DNA of 26,354 nucleotides from Dissophora ornata (GCA_025201705.1 MU616929.1:4926-31279); one strand, 5' to 3'; positions 8,928 to 20,576 are shown, counted from the first letter of the stretch. Program-made: numbers and translations. Notes: generated by a model not told the origin, from the sequence alone.

Positions 8928-10407
8928 TTAGAGGAGAGTCTCTCCCATCGCGCAACGGACCAAAGAGCATCCGATGGTGACAGTTTGGTAGACAGCGACG
9001 TCATCCTCGAGCGATGGGTTGACTTCCATCAAGTCCATGGCGACCAAGCAGCCAGTCTCGTGGACAGCCTCACAGATGTAGTGACCCTCACGGAAGGTCA
9101 AACCTCCACGGACAGGTGTGCCTATCAAGCCAGATAGAAAATCAAAAGATAGCATGAGTTGACAAGATTCACAAACACGCGGGGGGAGAAAGATGGGACT
9201 ATGCATTTCGCTTACCAGTCGAGGGAGCGACCGTGGGGTCGAGGGCATCAACGTCAAAGCTCAGGTGAATGGGGCGGGAGCAGTTGGGAGAGACGTGCTC
9301 GATGGCCATCTCAACGACCTTGGCAATACCGTACTTGTCGACCTCGTGCATGGAGAAGGCCTTGATGCCGTTGTCGCGGAGAATCTTCTTCTCACCAGCA
9401 TCGACATCGCGGAGACCAATGTAGACCAGGCGATCGGGGCTGAGGCAGGGCTTAACCCAGTCAAACTCTTTAATCTGGCCTGCAATTCCGAGCAAGAACG
9501 AGACGGGGCAGCCGTGGATGTTACCACTCTCGGTGGTCTCGGGGGTGTTGATGTCCTAGAGGAAGTGAGGTATTTTGTTTGTAGAAAGGTAGGGTGATCA
9601 ATCAGCATGATGAACACAATACTACTTTGCATTTTGCCGCCCATTTTGGTGTTTTCTGAGGTATTTCTTTTTGTAACATTCCGGTAATTAAAAAGAGCGC
9701 AGCTTTGATTCCTTGGGACTATTCGCACTGTCGCACTGTCGCACTGTCTGCGCTGTTCGTGCTACTTACAGCATGGGCATCGATCCAGATCAGGCCAGCG
9801 TCGGGGTGGACAGACATGGTTCCAGAGACGGTTCCCAGGGCAATTGAGTGATCGCCACCCAGGGTCAAGGCGACAGAACCCTCCCTGAGGTGAGCAGAGA
9901 CCGAGTTGGCAACGGACTCTGTAACGGCAGAGACGTAGCGAGCATTCAAGAGCTTTCCAACTGGGGGATCAGAGGCAGGCTGCATGGCGGTGTAGTCGCG
10001 GTGGCCGTCGAACTTGACCTTCCAGTCAAGCTCCTCGAGCTGATTCAAGAGGCCAAACTCGATGATCTTGAGAGGACCCTGGTCAACACCGTCTCTTGGC
10101 TAAAACAGACAAGGACAAGAAGGCAGGCAGGCGGTTGTGAGTGGACTGTGCGCTTGTTGTTCATGGTAGACCGGGCGAGGGTCTCTTCTGCATCTCGAAT
10201 GAGCGTCCATCCGCAGCTCATCTGCGACGTGATCAGTTGTTGAGCTGATCAGGTGCAGGTCGTGTTTTGTATTTTTTTTTTTTGGTTTCAGAGTGTGTTC
10301 GACATCTGCGGGAAGGCGGGGTCGATTTGGTTTACCTGGCCGCCAGAGAAAGGCACGCCGACGACACCGACGGACTTTTGCTTGAGGAACTTGTGATGGG
10401 CAGCCAT
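8928..10407 (-). CDS. CAR1: Arginase (L-arginine amidinohydrolase)
   Basis: Four exons are inferred: 10407-10336, 10099-9770, 9555-9216 and 9121-8928. Introns are 236, 214 and 94 bp, and the product is 311 aa, normal for the family. It hydrolyses L-arginine to ornithine and urea, the first step of arginine catabolism. The binuclear manganese site is complete: H108 in LGGDHS, D131, H133 and D135 in WIDAHAD, and D235 and D237 in [15 protein letters not shown] after DAHAD and the catalytic-type Glu in [11 protein letters not shown] (about residue 280) are also present. DAHA|D is split by intron 2. The start [10 protein letters not shown] is the only ATG placing the [11 protein letters not shown] strand at the usual distance from the N-terminus. 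No organellar targeting peptide is evident, so a cytosolic enzyme is likely. It is divergent from the MAPKK gene. Agmatinase is less likely given the eukaryotic arginase-type [10 protein letters not shown] and SGNIHG motifs. Confidence 0.95.
10212..10251 (-). promoter_or_regulatory. Overlapping inverted repeats in arginase intron 1
   Basis: Three stems can be drawn: CAGCTCA (10214-10220) with TGAGCTG (10241-10247), TGATCAG (10230-10236) with CTGATCA (10245-10251), and CGCAG (10212-10216) with CTGCG (10222-10226). The first two share bases 10245-10247, so they exclude each other. The pairing holds in the transcript strand as well. Function is unknown; a regulatory role in splicing is a hypothesis. 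Confidence 0.35.
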
Positions 10408-11577
10408 TGTGGGATGGAGTCGAGTCGAGTGAGATATACAAGAGTGAGGGGAGATGCAAAGAGCTGTGACGATTGAGAAGGATTGGAGAGAGTGGGAGAG
10501 AGAATAAAAAAAGACTGACACGGGTCCCTCGTTTTCTTTTTATACCAACCAAAAAAATAAAAATGTAAAAAGGGAAGTTTCCCACTGGACAATTTACGTG
10601 TATGGGCACATTCGCCCAGGAACCACAAACGCAACACGACGGCACACGGACTATTGTAATTGAAATGAACGTAATTACTCACGTTACTCATAACCTGTTC
10701 TCTTCTGGGCGCTACTGCAGAGTGGGCATGGCGATGAGGTCATCGCCCCAACCCCTGCCCCTCCCTCTGTGCTGCTGCTCTTGTTTGACGAAGGGCTTTT
10801 CGGCCCTTTTTGTCATATTTTTTTTTGGGGAAAAAGACGATCACTCCACATTCTGCATATACCATTGATCATGTATCTCGAGAAACTCAACTGTACTAAT
10901 CGCTGGTCAAGCGCAGCGGGTGCCCCTCGATCTGCCAGAGCATGGCTGCCACGACCTCGCACTCTCTTTCTCTCCCTCATTCGCTCTCGGCCACATCGCT
11001 ACTTGAGACAAAGATAAGGGACAACGGGATCTGAGGATCTGATAACATGATGTTATGCCTTTCTTCATATTTGCCAAAAGCAAGGCGCTGGCTGGTGGTC
11101 AGGGGTGGCGGATTATAGTCAAACATGCACACCAAGGGCTTGGTTCTTGCTGTGCTTGATCCTATCGCCATAGCGCCATTCGCTCCACCGTGCCTGCGGA
11201 AACTCCCCTGCCGCCTGCCCCTGGAGGGCGTGGGCTGTGAGATGGAGCAAGACGGTCAATTATGGAGGGTGGGTGGCGTCTGTCAATAATGGAACGTACA
11301 GCCCCAATGATTCTCTCGTGCGCGGCACTCGCATCCACTTCCCTGTCTTCACACCCTTTGCGCACAACTACACTAGCCTTCCTCCTTCCCTCCCTCCATT
11401 CCCTCATTCGTCTTGTCCACACACATCACTCTTGCCTTACTCCCCTTATCTTGCCGCAGCTCTCCCCTCCTGCTCCCTTTAAATATTTGCTTTCCAATCC
11501 CCGCCCGCCTGCAGGAAACAAAAAGACCTTCCACACTCTTCATCATCTCTTGTCCTGCGAATCCGTGCTAGAACAAC
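10408..11577. promoter_or_regulatory. Divergent promoter interval, arginase / MAPKK
   Basis: The two start codons are 1,170 bases apart and point away from each other. A TATA-like TATAAAAA (minus strand, 10537-10544) sits 130 bases upstream of the arginase ATG. The MAPKK side is C/T-rich from 11340 to 11530, with TTTAAATA near 11478 as a weak TATA candidate. No convincing gene is visible in the interval. Confidence 0.65.
10537..10544 (-). promoter_or_regulatory. TATA box for arginase
   Basis: On the minus strand this reads TATAAAAA, 130 bases before the ATG, leaving room for a leader of about 100 bases. It is the only strong TATA match close to this gene. Confidence 0.5.
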
Positions 11578-13481
11578 ATGTCTTTGGCAAGATCACACGC
11601 CAGAAAGATGAAGCCTGCACTTCATGTGCAGCTCAACTCTGTGCAAACCAACTCTGCTTCGCCTTCGCCAGCGCCGCTGATAAATGTAAGGGAGGAGGGG
11701 GACACATGCAACGATTGGCGTGTGGTAGATACGGAGGACTTAGGCGAAGCATGTCTTCACATGCAGTACCGCGTGCTCGACGCTTTGTGTGTGGAAAAAG
11801 AGAAAAGGCCCAATAGAAAGCTCTTGCTAACCGCGGACCCTCGTAATCCCCCCTCCCCGTGCTTCTTTCTTGCAACAGTCAAGGCCTCTTATGGACTATT
11901 TGGAGCGGAATCCGAGAGACCCAGCGCGTGAGAACCAGTATACAATCGCATCAGGGGCGGATCGGAACGCTCGATCGATAAGGAGTATCCCAGAAACTCC
12001 GGGTGGCACACGAGGACCCGACCCTTTGATGAACTACACTCTTCGGCCAGAGGACATGATCACCATCAAGAAACTGGGCGAGGGTTCAGCCGGCACAGTC
12101 AGTAAGGTCAAACATGTACCAACAGGATTTGTCATGGCACGAAAAGTAAGGTTCTATTGTTTTTCTTTTTTCATCTTGTATTTCCATCCAATATGGTTGC
12201 AAGAAAGAAAAAAAAAAAGGACAACAGGGATGACAGGGATGACCGGTTTTCGTGCTTGGTTCTCGTTGCCAGCAGCCTTGGTTTATCACCCCCTTACGTT
12301 CTTATTGGTACAGCAAAGGTTGCAGAAGGCCCACGATTTTTTGAACTGATCATGGGTCGTATCCCTTGTTTCTGTGCCCGCATAGCATGTCCGCTGCGAC
12401 CCCAATCCGGATTTCCAGAAGCTGCTGGAGCGAGAGCTAAAAACTCTGGACCGCTGTCACTCACCATGGATCGTCACGTTTTACGGAGCATATATGGATG
12501 GCGACGAGCTGGCTATCTGCATGGAGTACTGTGAAGGAGGAAGCATGGAATCTGTGTATAAACGTGTCGCCGAGAAAGGGTTGTGCATATCAGAGAAGGT
12601 TCTGGGGAAGATTAGCGAGGCTGTTCTGAACGGACTGGTGTACCTGCACAAGATGCATCATGTCATCCATCGAGGTACGTCTCGTATGAATCAGATGAAA
12701 CTAGAGTATTGCCTGTCCAGCTCGTCTTATATTAACTGCTGAGCGCTCATCTATTTCTCGTGGGAAACAGATTTGAAGCCATCGAACATTGTTGTCACGA
12801 TGGAGGGTAACATTAAACTGTGCGACTTTGGCGTGAGCGGAGACCTTGTCAATTCCCTTGCAGAGACGTTTGTCGGGACAAGCTATTACATGGCAGTAAG
12901 AGGCTCTCAGATTCCAATTCTAAGCTGGGCCGTGTCATATGGCTATCACTTGCTTCCAAGATTCTAATTTGCGTGTATTTTTTTTTCTTCATAGCCTGAG
13001 CGCATCCAAGGAGGAAAATACCCCGTGCAGTCAGATGTGTGGTCCCTAGGATTGACCATGGTCGAGATTGCGCAAATGAAGAATCCTTTCCCGAGTAATC
13101 TGGCGCCGTTTGAGCTCCTTCACTACATTGTCAACCAACCTGTACCTTCGCTACCAGAGGATGAGCCATGGTCTGCAGCGTTCAGGGATTTCTTGGCCCA
13201 GTGGTAAGTGGCAGCATGCCTGTGGAGCGTGGAATGATAAGCAGCTCTATGCATTTGGGCGCCATGTCACTGACTGCAGACTTTCCATGTTTCCTTTCAT
13301 TGTCGTCTATAGTATGATCAAGGACTTCATGAAAAGACCCACGCCGGAGCAGATCATGGAGCATCCATTCATTGTCGAGTCCACAATACGTACTGCGGAG
13401 GAGGTTAACATGAAGGAGTGGATCCGCGATGTGTGGGATTATAACAGTATCTCGACAGACCAAGACGCGCAGGCGGTTTAA
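11578..13481 (+). CDS. MKK1: MAP kinase kinase, Mkk1/2 (cell-wall integrity) type
   Basis: Six exons are inferred: 11578-11685, 11879-12145, 12386-12674, 12771-12895, 12995-13203 and 13313-13481. Introns are 193, 240, 96, 99 and 109 bp, and the product is 388 aa. Kinase landmarks are complete: P-loop GEGSAG (103-108), catalytic Lys K125 in MARK, HRDLKPSN (HRD Asp 222), DFG (240-242), and the MAPKK activation segment S250-x-A-x-T254 before GTSYYMAPERIQG. Further on are SDVWSLGL and [12 protein letters not shown]. The insert [19 protein letters not shown] and the phrases SEKVLGKI and [20 protein letters not shown] resemble fungal Mkk1/Mkk2, which phosphorylate the Slt2/Mpk1 MAPK, more than Ste7 or Pbs2. 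The N-terminus ([12 protein letters not shown]) looks like a MAPK docking site. The N-terminal extension is shorter than in yeast Mkk1. Orthology to Mkk1/2 is by recalled resemblance. Confidence 0.92.
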
Positions 13482-13490
13482 AGTAGAGCA

Positions 13491-13496
13491 AATAAA
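13491..13496 (+). terminator. Polyadenylation signal AATAAA
   Basis: AATAAA begins ten bases after the MAPKK stop codon. If used, the 3' UTR would be only about 30 bases long; no other AATAAA occurs nearby, so a non-canonical downstream signal is also possible. Confidence 0.4.
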
Positions 13497-14332
13497 TGTG
13501 TGATATTTCCTTGCATTGAACTAGCTTGTATTGGTTTGTTCGAATGGTGGTAGCACGACAGCGTTCGATGCATGTCGTCCGATCCATCGTCCGTGTAGAT
13601 ACAACATGCGCCCTTTTTTTGCATGACTCGAGTTTGTTGTCTTTTCACGGGATCTGAAGTCAGAGCGAGCAACAAACGCCACTGAAATCTAAAAATCGCG
13701 TCATGAAACAGTAGACCATTTTTGAGGCGCAGCGGAGAGGAGCTTGATTGGGGAGGGAACCCTGCTGTTGCAGGTAGATCGTGGCTGAGGAGTAGCCTCG
13801 TCTAGCGAACCAAGGATGCAGCCGCTTGGCCGTGGTCTTAAAGTAAGGGTATTCGAGGATGAGGATGACGATATTGATGATGGCGGATTCCAATCAGAAC
13901 AAATAAAGTCCGTTTCCCGCCCAGCGGGGATCGGTCGTGGCGGATCGTCCGTTGAAACGCTGTTGCGCTGTTTGCTGCCTTTCAATCCAGCGCTGTTGCA
14001 GTCCACAACATCGATCTCCGAGTGAAAAAATAAAAAGACAGACCCTTGCGCTGTTTGCAGCACAGCCGAGGACAGAGCCGTACATTCGGTTCAGGTGACC
14101 AACTCTATCCCTGCATTCCGGCAGCGCACCCCAGCTGCCGGTGGCTCACATCGGCCCCCCTCGACCCCCCAGAAATAGGAAGGACGCCGACATGGGTTGT
14201 ACGTTGTCGGCGTTGGCAGGTTGTGTACTGTACTGCTCGCCATTTATGCAACACCAGTAGATCAGGCTTTGTTTGTTTGTTTGTTCAACCGTCAAGCCTA
14301 GTCCTTCTTCCGGCACTCATCCCCTTTCCCAT

Positions 14333-14378
14333 CCTCATTCACCACCTCATTCACCACCTCATTCACCGCCTCATCCTC
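14333..14378. repeat. 12-bp minisatellite CCTCATTCACCA
   Basis: Three consecutive near-identical 12-base units start at 14333, 14345 and 14357 (the third ends in G), followed by a degenerate fourth. A TTTG tetranucleotide run (about 14268-14285) lies just upstream. Confidence 0.85.
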
Positions 14379-14727
14379 ACGATTCCATCAATTGCCTTCT
14401 TCCCCAGCTTCCTCTTTCAGCACTCACCAGAGACGCTATTCCAGTTTCCCGTTTACCTGCAGCGTTTTATTGAACACGATCATCCTCCGCCTTCGTACTT
14501 TGAAGCTTCGATCTCTTCAGAGGTATGTAAACCACATAATCTAGAGACACGTATTGGTGGGCAAAAGACACAGGAAGTCAATGTTTTTGTTTGAGTGGAG
14601 AGGACATCTTTTGTCCTTACCTTAATATTCCAATCCGATTGCCCATTTCCCCTCGGGGACCGCTTAAGACGGGTCGTCATCTATGTTTTGACTGGGAGCA
14701 AGTCCATGCAATACTTCTGCCAAAGCA

Positions 14728-14763
14728 CTTGCCAACGCTCTTGCCAACGCTCTTGCCAACGGC
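14728..14763. repeat. 12-bp minisatellite CTTGCCAACGCT
   Basis: Three tandem 12-base units start at 14728, 14740 and 14752, the last diverging at its end. A degenerate TCTGCCAAAGCA unit precedes them. The period keeps reading frame, which explains the repeated peptide in overlapping frames, but no gene is otherwise supported. Confidence 0.85.
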
Positions 14764-16596
14764 GTTTGTTCTTTACATCCAATTCCTGTTGGTTGAGCAG
14801 ACCAGCGGAAAATGGCCCCTGGAGTGCAGTTGTTTGTCATTTGACTATTTTTTTTGCCACCATTTTTTTTTTTCCTTTTCCAATTCCTTCACTTTTTTTT
14901 TTTTTTGATACTTTCTCTCTTCTCTCGTTCTGTCCCTCAACACACGTCTGCCTAGACAATCTGTCATCCAGCCATCTTAGTTTGCTCTCTCAAGGTATGA
15001 CACCACTTTTGTCTACGAGTCGTAGCCGAGCTCGGTTGCGATGTTATTGCTTGGAGTGTTGATCGAGTGAGTCGAGGATTAGGTGATTCGTGTTTGGATA
15101 TCTTTCTTTTGTTTTGAAGGCTCATCAACCTTCGTGCCCTCTGTCCATTTTCCCGCCACTCAGAACGTGCCACTGGACCCCAGACCGTTCTTGTGTATAT
15201 TCCCTATTGCCTCATTCTTCCATCACGCTCGCGCTTATTTCTGAGTGTATGCTTTTGCGGCTCTCCCCCAATCCGCAAAGACCAACGCTCCTAACCAACG
15301 GCGGCAAACACCTTTCTTGTTGATGTTGATGTTGTTGTCGTTGTTCCCTTTTGTTTGCTCAGCCTTTATCTTTTGCCATCATTAGTCTCCTTTTGTACAG
15401 TGTCGGGGCATTGCTTGCTGAGACAAGTCGTAGTGAGAGACCCGTATCTTACCTCCGCTCCCCATTACCTTCTTTTCTCTTGAAAGAGGTTTTTTTTTCA
15501 TTTAATTCGCACTCAACCAGCCATACGTTTAATTCCTGGAGCAGGTAATTGCCAATGACGCGCGAGCAGCCAAAGGCTCCTCCTATCGTGGGTCAGGAAC
15601 CAAGGGAGCTGAAGATAAAAAATGGCATTCGTTCCTGTCTCGACACGAATATTGGTTAGAGAGGCAGGCGGCTACTTTTGACCGCAGGACACACAACTGG
15701 ACCGGCCACGAGGCCCTAAGATGAAGTGTCTGAGTGGTTTGGGGAAAAAAAAAGATGGCGGTGTGGTGGACTTTGCTCCTCCAAGTTTTCTACCCCCTTG
15801 GCACAGGGTACCCTTCTCGTTGGCTGCTCCTTCTATGCCCTTCTCCCTCTCTTCTCCACTCCTCGTCCTGCTCTGTGCCGTCCCATTCCCTTTCCGATTG
15901 AGTCGCGGACCATCTGTTGCTCATCTTTATATCCTTCTCTCCCGTTGGCATCAGAGCATTCGCTCCTCCACAGACATAGTCGTCCCCCCCATCTATCCTC
16001 TCTTTGCAGGCCCAAAGGTTCGCAGCATACCTTTCCGATTCCCAACCGCGAATGGGTGGCCCTGCCGCGGCCCATTCGGCCCTTATTTTTTTATTCTTGC
16101 CTCTCCTAGTCGATTTACCGCTTGTACTAACAGTCTCCCGCCTCGTCCTCGTCCCTTGCCTTTCTCGGAACTGCACTCTCCCTTCTCCCTGCCATATTCC
16201 CACTCACCCCCCTGTCAACATCTCGGACATTGCAGAGTCCGCATTCCTGCATCTTGTGCGTAACACATCCTGACCAAAGATATTTCTTTAGGGAACAGTG
16301 GTATCCAACGCTTGATTAGGCAGAGAGAGCTTTTAACGCAAAAGTGGGGGCGCTATATAGTTCAATTATTTCTCGCCAAGTTACCCGTGCTAGGCTACAA
16401 GGTATGCAGAGTGGATAGAAAACATGTTCAGATTTCCTTGACGGAATTCTCACCCTCTCCACAATCGCAGCGGTCTCGCTCTTCGCTGACCGCTTTTCAT
16501 GATATCACTGGGGGGGGGGCTCAACTGCGCTATCTAGCCAACATTCACGATCAAAAAGGCACAGGCAACACCGATATCTCGCTCCGATCTCCCGCA

Positions 16597-19500
16597 ATGT
16601 CCCTCAATGTCGCGCACCAACTTGCTACCAAATCCAGCGATCCTTCGGCAGGTGCGGATATGAGGAGACCGAAGCGCCAGCTGGCTAGTGGACGCAAAAG
16701 CAGACAGCAAAGGGACAACATCGAAAATGCCCCGTCCCCAGTTTTGTCTGCCGCGAGTCTTGCAAATCTTCCTGTTCAAAAGCAGTCAACAAAGATCCGA
16801 AAGAGACTATTGACGGAAACCCAGTCGAACGCTTTTAACAGCGAGCGTCTCGCGACCAAGAAGCCAAAGGTTCTCCACGACTCCAGAGCCTCGCCCTCTT
16901 CGCTAAACAACTCCCCTTTGCATCGTACGCTTTCCGACAAGTCCACGTATCTCAACCAAGGATCCTTCCACGAGATCAATGTGGACCAAAAGGATTCGCC
17001 TTCCAAGGCACAGTCCACCTTGATCAGCTGGAGAAAAGATTCTCGGTCAAAGCGTAGCGGCTCTGAGAGTGATGACGCTGACGACGAGGACGAAATTTCC
17101 AACACGAATGTCATGCGATCTGCGACCAAGATCCAGGCCCCGTCCCCAGTGTCAAAGCCCAAGGAGTCGAATGACGCGAGCCCAACGCAGACGACCAAGG
17201 CTGGTCCTCGACTCGGTCTGATCGATGTTGCATTTGGCACCCAGCCATCTCCTACCAAAAGCTTACCTCCTCCGTACGAAGATGACCTCTTCGGAAGCGA
17301 CACAACTTTGACCAGCCCCGAGGATGATTCTGAGGATGAACTGGAGAGTGACGGGGTGGGCTCCACAATAATCGCCTCCCCTCTGGCGAACCCATTTTAC
17401 GTTTCTTCCACATCTTCCGCATCTTCCACATCTTCCACATCTCCCACGCCAACTAGCAGCCCTGTAAAGCGTAAAGGACCGGGTCGCCCTCGTAAGAACC
17501 TCTCACTGTCTCCTGTCGACAATTCGCCTACGAGCAAGCGCCTCCAGAGGCGCAAGGACAATGTCGCGACAGGGACAAATATGTCGAGCTCCTCGCCGAA
17601 GCTTCCTTCGTTGACCCACATCTGGCAACAAGAGGATCCCGTCAAGTTGCCCTCTATCTCTGAGGATGTCCTGCCCTATCTCAAGGCGCCTCAATCACTA
17701 ATGGCCCGCATCATCGAGGGCAAGAGGCAGTCGCAGCCAGCGGAGGATGATACTGACGTGACTGATTCATCTGATGGCGAGGTACTCGCGCCTCTTGCAA
17801 AGCATGCCGAGACTATTCTGAACGCGCCTGATCAAAGCAAAAACGCACAGAGTCACCAGCAAGGTCAGGAACCCAGCCCAAGCGAATCCATTGTTGATGT
17901 GCCAGAATTTTCCTCGGATGCGACGGAAGAAGAACCAATCGCCGTTGAAACTCTCCTCGAGCGTGTTGTTGCGTCTGTGCTGAGCGAGCCGGCCTTGAAC
18001 GGCACGCAGCTTCATTTCAAGGAGAAACATGTCTTTGTCATGCCGACACTTCCCGCGACCCGTTCCACTTCCCGGCCGACTCCACTCAGACGTACTCTAT
18101 CCTCGATCCCATCAGTTACTACTCGGCGCTCGATCGGTAAACAGAGCCAGACTCGCCCAGTGTTCCGGAACATCCCCCGCCCCCGTCTCTTTCAGACATG
18201 CCTTGACATCATGACGCAATCGGACCCTGTCCGTCATCGATCCAATGTGCAGTCTATCAAAGTGATGCTTCAGCACGCACTTGAGCGAGGCATGCGCAAG
18301 GTATGCGAAACCACAAAGGAGATTGAGCCGTCGACCAAGGTCCCGACCCATGACATGACCTCTCTTCAAATGCAAGCGTGGAGTTGCGTTATCGGTAATG
18401 GCAAAGGTCTTCTAGATACGTCAGCACGCAAGCGAGAAGAGCATCAGGGCGTGACTGAAAGACGCGCTATGGTGGCGGAAGCCTACCGCTCCTTGGAACT
18501 CTCCCCGCCTCCTGAAGATTGGGACAAGTCTTCGAAGGTCATTGCTGCTGGACTGTCTTTTGGAAATGACCTCTCCTCGGCCGCAGCGGATGGGTCGGTT
18601 GAACAGCGATGGTCCAACGTCATGGATGATGCCTTGGATCATCTGAGCCGCCGTCTTGGATGCGAATACTGCAGAAAGACCTACAAAAACAGAAGTGGTC
18701 TCATTTACCACATGGAGCGTTGCACGATGGCTCAATTGGTATGTAGACTTTACACGGTACGAGTGGTAATGTTGAAGTGCGACGTACTAAAGTGACGTAT
18801 TACTTTTTGATAGCAAACCTCGATCTCGAGCGATCTGGATGGCGAATCTACTGCATCTGAGACGGAGGATCAACGCCAAGCACGATGCCCCAAAGCATCC
18901 AGTGACAGGAAATCAGCTAGGAATCTCGGCGGCGAGAGCTCTTGCGATGAGGACGAAGATGAGGAGGGAATTATCATGTGTATCTGTGGATCCAAGGAGG
19001 ATGAAGGAGCTATGGTCCAGTGCGATAAATGCCAGGTGTGGCTCCACATCGAGTGCTTGGATCTCTCTGAGGATGACATCCCCGATGAGTACTTTTGCCC
19101 GACGTGCCTTGGCATGCCCACTCCGAGCACTGGAGGAAAGTCGTTCAGACACATCCCGAGGTCTTCTAAACGAAATACAGGGCGTCGTAGGCCAGGCCGC
19201 CCTCCTCATCGATCATGCAGCGAAGAATCGTTGACCGACTATGAGGACGATAGCGGCCAATCTATTGCAAAGTACAGCGCACGACTCCGGATCTTTGAGG
19301 GCAGCGAGTTTGACGACATGGACTCGATGGATACGGACGAAAGTCTCGAATCAGCTGTGGAGGTCCTGGCCTCGCCACAGGTAGTTCTTAACCATGACTG
19401 GGAGCAGGGCAGCGGAGATCCAGTGAGCGACCTGGAATACAGTAGAGAGTACCTGAATTCGTTGTTTGGAGTCTCCTCTTCCCAGGCGATCTTCAGGCAA

Positions 19501-20261
19501 TCCCAAGCTCCAGCTTTGATGCTTGACGGATCATCAAGCCAGGAGTTGCCGAATGATATGTCGAACTCTCTCCTCTCCAGTGACCTTGGTGTTGACGATG
19601 AGAGCGGAGTCGTGTTTGAGGTTGTGACCGGATCAGGCTTAAGTGCCATCGGGATCGACCTGGGCTCTGAAGCTGACATGGCATTCCACAGGTCACAATC
19701 GTTTGACTACTTGCCTTCAAACGACTCCATATTCGAACCGGAGTATAGAGGTGTTGATGAGACTAGCTCTGATCCGCTCTTGATTTCGGAGCTGAGTATT
19801 GACTCTGATGGGTAGGTTATTGCCCACACTTTGTACAATTATGATCTGTATAGCAGATCGGGGTTAACTGTTCCTTCATATTAATATTCTTGCATGTCCT
19901 GTCTTTCCCCATCGCACCTAGATTGCGCACTCCAGTCGATCTTCCGCATGGCGCTGACCACATTGGTTTGTGGGTCGGTCATGACCTCGAGGGCTTTGCT
20001 GAGGAGACCGCGGAAAGATTTAATCCAAAGGGGTTGGACCACTACCCCGAGTTGTTGACAGGCTCTGTGGAGCACTGGTTCTCTGATGAGGATGCTCACC
20101 AAAATGATGATTTTGATCTGAATGGTGTGTATAACTCACGAACAACGCCTTGAGTCAACTAGAATGAACCCGGCGTTGATGTATGGATCCTAACCTGCAT
20201 CTCCTTTTCTTCCATAACAGGCCTTATTGATCTGGAGGCAGTATCCATTCCCGACAAGTAG
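16597..20261 (+). CDS. PHD-finger, C2HC-finger and AT-hook chromatin protein
   Basis: Four exons are inferred: 16597-18738, 18814-19811, 19922-20124 and 20221-20261. Introns are 75, 110 and 96 bp, and the product is 1,127 aa. About the first 560 residues are mainly disordered Ser/Pro/Lys-rich sequence with several basic patches (KRPKV-like KKPKV) and an AT-hook, KRKGPGRPRKN (about 290-300). A Cys2-His-Cys finger (CEYC...YHMERC) begins at 689. A PHD finger follows at about 770-811: CIC, VQCDKCQVWLHIEC, then YFCPTC, a full C4HC3 set. A second AT-hook-like RRRPGRPP lies near 836. The C-terminal third is acidic. PHD fingers of this Set3/Cti6-like kind usually read histone H3 tails; AT-hooks bind the minor groove. 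No SET, bromo or other catalytic domain is visible. The start is the first in-frame ATG; the frame is open 285 bases further upstream without an ATG, so an upstream exon is possible. The last exon codes only 13 residues. Confidence 0.82.
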
Positions 20262-20570
20262 ATCGTTGATGCGTGCGTGACATCTAGAGCCGATGGCTCC
20301 TTGCTGCCCTTGCTAACTGCGGTTCCTATACTCTTGCTTTCTCCCCTCGCGTTTGTATTTTTTCTCCCTTTCCCCCACCCCATCTGTATATGTATGTTGT
20401 TCTTTTTCTGCCCACTCTTTTCCCCATTCTATACCTTTGTTTTTTTTGTTGTTATTCCACCGTTCGCTTTCTTGTTTGCATTATATCCCCTCAATCCCTA
20501 CCCTGACGTTGACTATACCGCACAGCCGGGTATTTATGATGATCACCTTCCCCCTCCTCGCTTCTGTACA

Positions 20571-20576
20571 AATAAA
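20571..20576 (+). terminator. Polyadenylation signal AATAAA for the PHD gene
   Basis: AATAAA lies about 310 bases after the stop codon and is repeated at 20622-20627. The intervening sequence is T-rich, typical of a fungal 3' UTR. Confidence 0.5.

Larger units (their letters stand above)
13482..16596. other. Long pyrimidine-rich intergenic / leader region
   Basis: These 3.1 kb separate the MAPKK from the PHD-finger gene. From about 14270 onward the plus strand is rich in C and T with many T runs, resembling fungal promoters and 5' leaders. Possible leader-intron donors (GTATGT at 14523, GTATGA at 14995, GTAATT at 15545) and acceptors (TTTTGAAG ending about 15119, TTTGCAG near 16008) exist, so a spliced 5' UTR for the PHD gene is possible but not demonstrable. 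Two 12-bp minisatellites lie inside. Reading frames here (for example 14046-14594 and 15721-16263) are low-complexity Pro/Ser/Leu translations. A minus-strand frame at 14063-13701 (120 codons, with Ser and Pro clusters) is unassigned. I accept none as a gene. Confidence 0.55.

Noticed and set aside
14964..15062. Upstream coding exons for the PHD gene
   Set aside because: Several donor-like and acceptor-like sites exist, but no combination gave a recognisable or frame-compelling coding exon, so the start was left at 16597.
15721..16263. 180-codon Pro/Ser/Leu-rich ORF
   Set aside because: It is a translation of C/T-rich leader-like DNA with a similar ORF in the next frame; there is no motif and no splice logic connecting it.
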